64,000 nucleotides of DNA. Source: Nocardia anaemiae NBRC 100462. Lineage in GTDB: Bacteria > Actinomycetota > Actinomycetes > Mycobacteriales > Mycobacteriaceae. The DNA lies in contig NZ_BDAZ01000041.1 in the NCBI RefSeq assembly GCF_001612725.1, forward strand, positions 1 to 64,000, read 5' to 3'. How positions within the stretch are numbered: position 1 is the first letter of the stretch; each line of letters opens with the position of its first letter. Positions 61,577-64,000 of the stretch are shown here, in pieces. Under the pieces are notes generated by a model, which did not search any database, was not told the DNA's origin, and saw only the letters and a list, made by a program, of their open reading frames with translations. The translations under genes and the position numbers were made by a program.

Positions 61577-62523
61577 GGTACGACGGCGGCCCGCTCGGCC
61601 TGTCTGGCCGCGACGCGGTCGCGCTGCTCCTCGAAACGCGTTGCCTTGATTGCCAACTCGTCGAGGAAGGCGCCGAGCTCGTCGCGGGCGCGTTCGCCGT
61701 CGTCGGACAGATCGGTGCGCTCGAAGACATTCCAGGCGCGCAGCACCGGCCGCAGCACGACATCGAGGTGCTGGCGCAAGTCGTAGATACCGTTCTTGGC
61801 CAGTACGACGGCGTTTCGCCGGAAGTTGGGCTGGGTGAGTCCGGGCATCTGGAACCGCGTGACGATATCGGTGATCGCGCGCACGGCCTCGTTCGGTGCG
61901 AGGTCGAGGGCGGCGGCACTGAGGTTGCGGTAGAAGATCATATGCAGGTTCTCGTCGGCGGCAATCCGTTGCAGCATACGCTCGGCGATGGGCTCATTAC
62001 AGGCGGCGCCGGTATTTCTGTGACTTATTCTGGTCGCCAGTTCCTGCAGTGTCACATATGCGACCGAGCGAAGGAACTGCGGGCCTTTCTCCGGTTTCGC
62101 GACACCCGATGTCATGTGCGCCATTCTGGCCTGTTCCAGGGCCATCGGGTCCACCGCGCGGGTGACCACCAGATAATCGCGCATGACGATCGCATGTCGG
62201 TTTTCCTCCGCCGTCCAGCGCCCGACCCAGGTGCCCCAGACACCATCCAGCGAGAACGACTCCGAGATCTCCCGGTGATAGGATGGCAGATTGTCCTCGG
62301 TGAGCAGGTTGGTCACCATGGCGATCCGCGCGACCTCCGACAGCTTCGATTGTTCCGGAGCCCAATCGAGGCCGCCCATGGCCGCGAAATTCCGACCGTC
62401 GTCCCACGGCACATAATCGTGTGGGTGCCACGCCTTGGCCTTGCGCAGGTGCTCATCGAGATGACATTCGGCGACGGGCTCCAGTTCGCGCAGAATATCG
62501 AGATCGGTCATGGCGGTCGTCAC
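61573..62523 (-). CDS. Acyl-ACP desaturase (soluble di-iron)
   Basis: A 316-residue DesA-type stearoyl-ACP desaturase. The di-iron ligands lie in WTAEENRHAIVMRDYL (EExxH) and AADENLHMIFYRNL (DExxH), with a preceding Glu in the LTEDNLPSYH helix. The helical bundle and length match mycobacterial DesA1/DesA2. It makes unsaturated acyl-ACP, which can feed unsaturated lipids or mycolates. The GTG at 62523 has GGAG 5-7 nt upstream; an internal ATG (62511) is possible. It is coupled to the secreted esterase downstream and preceded by the truncated PucR gene. Confidence 0.9.
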   Translation of the reverse strand: MTTAMTDLDILRELEPVAECHLDEHLRKAKAWHPHDYVPWDDGRNFAAMGGLDWAPEQSKLSEVARIAMVTNLLTEDNLPSYHREISESFSLDGVWGTWVGRWTAEENRHAIVMRDYLVVTRAVDPMALEQARMAHMTSGVAKPEKGPQFLRSVAYVTLQELATRISHRNTGAACNEPIAERMLQRIAADENLHMIFYRNLSAAALDLAPNEAVRAITDIVTRFQMPGLTQPNFRRNAVVLAKNGIYDLRQHLDVVLRPVLRAWNVFERTDLSDDGERARDELGAFLDELAIKATRFEEQRDRVAARQAERAAVVP

Positions 62524-62567
62524 ACGTGCTCCTTTGTTACCTCTGAACCGAAGATAGGCGGGCTGGT

Positions 62568-63539
62568 TCAGGCCGATCGAGTGATTCGTCGTTCATTGGG
62601 CGAGCTGACGACGGGTCGACGACCAGGCTGGAAGCCGTCACAACTCGGCAGATCGGCCAGCCGATACAGCCCCGGCGGACGGCCCTCGGCGAGGAGTCGG
62701 GCGAGCAGTTCCTGCGCGGACCCGGCCAATTCGGGAATCCGGGCGGTCTCACCGGAGGCCACCACCGCGGTCAGCGGCACCTCGGCGGCCTCGCTGACCA
62801 GCTCGAGCACGTCCGGGGTGAGCGCGAGCGGTGTCATGGCCGATATCTCGTCGATCGGCACCAGGACCGTGCCGCCGTCGTCGGACAGCAGCGACAGCGC
62901 CCGGGAACCGAGCGGCATCGCCAGCGCCGCCTGCACCCGGCGCAGCTTCCGGCGAGCCGCGGACGGTGCACCGAGTCCGGGTCTTCGCTCGTCCGGATGC
63001 GCGGGAATCGCGACGGCGACGACCTGGTACGACGCGGCGACGCTGACACCAGCGCGTCCGGCCAGCCGTGCGACGCCGTGCCCACTGAGCAGCGCTGATA
63101 CCAGTGTCTGCGCGGCGGTCTGCTGTTCCCGGGCGACCTGGCGGTGTTCGTCCAGATAAGCCGTCGAGGTCGCCGTCGTCACTATTTCCAACACCCGCAC
63201 GATCAATCCCGCCGCGGCCGCCACCTGGTTGGCATCCTGGTCCGCCGCGTGTTCGGCGAGAAATTCCAGCCCGACGTGCACACCGTCGTGATAGGCGTCG
63301 AGCACGGTTTCCAGCGCTACCCCCTCCCGTGCCCACCGCGCGGCCGATCCGGTGATCACCGCAGGCAGATCGGGGACCGGAGCCAACCGCGGTTCCAATA
63401 CTCGAGCGGCCTCCGCCAGGCAGGTGCGCGTGATAGTACCGAGATCTTCACGCTGCGTGCGCCCGGCCTGAAAAATCAAATATTCGACCAGTTTCGATTC
63501 CAGGCTCTCGCTGCCCGAACCAGCCTGTTTGCCTACCAT
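62568..63539 (-). CDS. PucR-family protein lacking the C-terminal HTH
   Basis: A 323-residue homologue of the PucR at 42341-43558 (405 aa). It has the sensor region (WAREGVALETVLDAYHDGVHVGLE), TLVSALLSGHGVARLAGRAGVSVAASYQVVAVAIP and the GGDEF-like part up to GLYRLADL. There the paralogue continues with about 95 more residues including the DNA-binding HTH. Here instead is an 18-residue unrelated tail (PSCDGFQPGRRPVVSS...) and a stop. No HTH is found in the other frames downstream, so the end was deleted rather than frameshifted. It is either a pseudogene or a protein that acts without DNA binding. It lies 44 nt before the desaturase gene. Confidence 0.75.
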   Translation of the reverse strand: MVGKQAGSGSESLESKLVEYLIFQAGRTQREDLGTITRTCLAEAARVLEPRLAPVPDLPAVITGSAARWAREGVALETVLDAYHDGVHVGLEFLAEHAADQDANQVAAAAGLIVRVLEIVTTATSTAYLDEHRQVAREQQTAAQTLVSALLSGHGVARLAGRAGVSVAASYQVVAVAIPAHPDERRPGLGAPSAARRKLRRVQAALAMPLGSRALSLLSDDGGTVLVPIDEISAMTPLALTPDVLELVSEAAEVPLTAVVASGETARIPELAGSAQELLARLLAEGRPPGLYRLADLPSCDGFQPGRRPVVSSPNERRITRSA

Positions 63540-63931
63540 GACTCTGAAAGGCTAGCGGTGATCGGCGGACAAATCGCATACCTGGCCGGTAATTAGGAAA
63601 GTCATCACACTCTGCCGACAAGCTTGGGCGAAATCACAAGCAGCGGAGCGTTTCTCGGTCGCAATATTTCCGGTAATTCAGTTGATCGGATATGGTCGGT
63701 GCGGCCGTGTTCCCGGCGGGGACATCGACGTGGGTGCGCCACCCGGCTCAGCGGCTGTAACGCCCGACGACGATCCACCGACGGCATCGAGGACAGCACC
63801 GGTGAGCTGTCCCGGACAAAGTTTTGTATCCAGTGCTGCGGGTCGTGTGCCCGATAGCATCGAGCGCCTTGTACCGTTCGGTGACCCCGGACGGCGCATG
63901 GCGACGAGTTCGAAGGATGGCATACGACCAT
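63540..63931. other. Divergent interval before accD-like gene
   Basis: 392 nt between the PucR remnant and the carboxylase gene. I see no gene, no clear -35/-10 pair and no strong palindrome. AAGGA at 63913-63917 may be the ribosome site for an in-frame ATG at 63917. Confidence 0.4.
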
Positions 63932-64000
63932 ATGAGCGGCACGCGAGAAAAGCTGGAGGAACTCAGGGATATCCTGGAGCTCGCCGAGGAACCCGCTGGC
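63932..64000 (+). CDS. Acyl-CoA carboxylase beta subunit, N-terminus only
   Basis: The first 23 codons read MSGTREKLEELRDILELAEE followed by PAG, the typical start of the biotin-dependent acyl/propionyl-CoA carboxylase carboxyltransferase (AccD/PccB) family, which continues past the window. An in-frame ATG at 63917 would add five residues and has AAGG close by, so the start is not settled. Only the family is proposed; which acyl-CoA it uses cannot be judged. Confidence 0.65.
   Translation, partial: MSGTREKLEELRDILELAEEPAG

Noticed and set aside
1-64000. CRISPR arrays, insertion sequences, tRNA or rRNA
   Set aside because: No regularly spaced repeats, transposase motifs or cloverleaf-like sequence was noticed on reading both strands.

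Overview
The window is high-GC actinobacterial chromosome. Gene content points to a mycolate-containing member of the Mycobacteriales, most likely Nocardia: a full-length carboxylic acid reductase, a fused HadA/HadB-type dehydratase, a soluble acyl-ACP desaturase, antigen-85-like secreted esterases, an acyl-CoA carboxylase beta subunit entering at the right edge, and many flavin monooxygenases, VOC proteins and TetR/HxlR/Lrp/PucR regulators. The species is inferred from gene content only. I see no rRNA, tRNA, insertion sequence, phage gene or CRISPR array.

Left third (1-22.4 kb): ordinary accessory metabolism in short transcription units. These are a YezG-like partial gene, a hemerythrin protein, an Orn/Lys/Arg-type PLP decarboxylase, a PAP2-lipid kinase fusion, a Baeyer-Villiger-type monooxygenase/SDR/TetR operon with two tandem palindromic operators, carboxylic acid reductase facing a DHA2-type exporter, two LLM flavin monooxygenases, a GMC oxidoreductase, an ECF41/SigJ-type sigma factor divergent from a DoxX gene that carries an ECF41-like promoter, ilvD, and an HxlR/hydrolase divergent pair.

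Centre (22.5-41.65 kb): one minus-strand block of about 19 kb, nearly all joined by 4-nt ATGA/GTGA overlaps. In order of transcription it encodes a possible 46-aa peptide, an ACP, a 2015-aa protein (class III aminotransferase, AAR-like acyl-ACP reductase, phosphohistidine ATP-grasp phosphotransferase/ligase module, thymidylate-kinase-like domain), a separate thymidylate-kinase-like protein, a second ACP, a fatty-acyl-AMP ligase, a P450, a stand-alone phosphohistidine ATP-grasp enzyme, an alpha-oxoamine synthase, a PF14907-type nucleotidyltransferase, a HAD phosphatase, a lipid (sphingosine/diacylglycerol-type) kinase, an SDR and a small HAD protein. I read it as an undescribed lipid-amine natural-product cluster. 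Fatty acid is activated and loaded on ACP, part is reduced and transaminated to an alkyl amine (the logic of tambjamine TamT/TamH), part may be condensed with an amino acid by the oxoamine synthase and then reduced and phosphorylated (sphingoid-base-like), and the parts may be joined by the PigC/RedH- or rifampin-phosphotransferase-like enzymes. None of the pyrrole-forming prodiginine genes are present. A divergent PucR-family gene behind a 690-nt, AT-rich, palindrome-containing intergenic region is the likely regulator.

Right third (43.5-64 kb): two secreted hydrolases (antigen-85-like and a class 2 lipase), 8 kb apart, share a three-part upstream element with identical overall spacing. Between them lies a five-gene membrane/esterase/VOC operon divergent from a double Lrp-type regulator. 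Then come YdcF-like and HadAB-like proteins, an LLM monooxygenase overlapping it tail to tail, a membrane-anchored GH65 protein with a C-terminal discoidin-like domain, a two-gene ABC exporter, an esterase/desaturase pair, a PucR protein lacking its HTH, and the start of accD-like.
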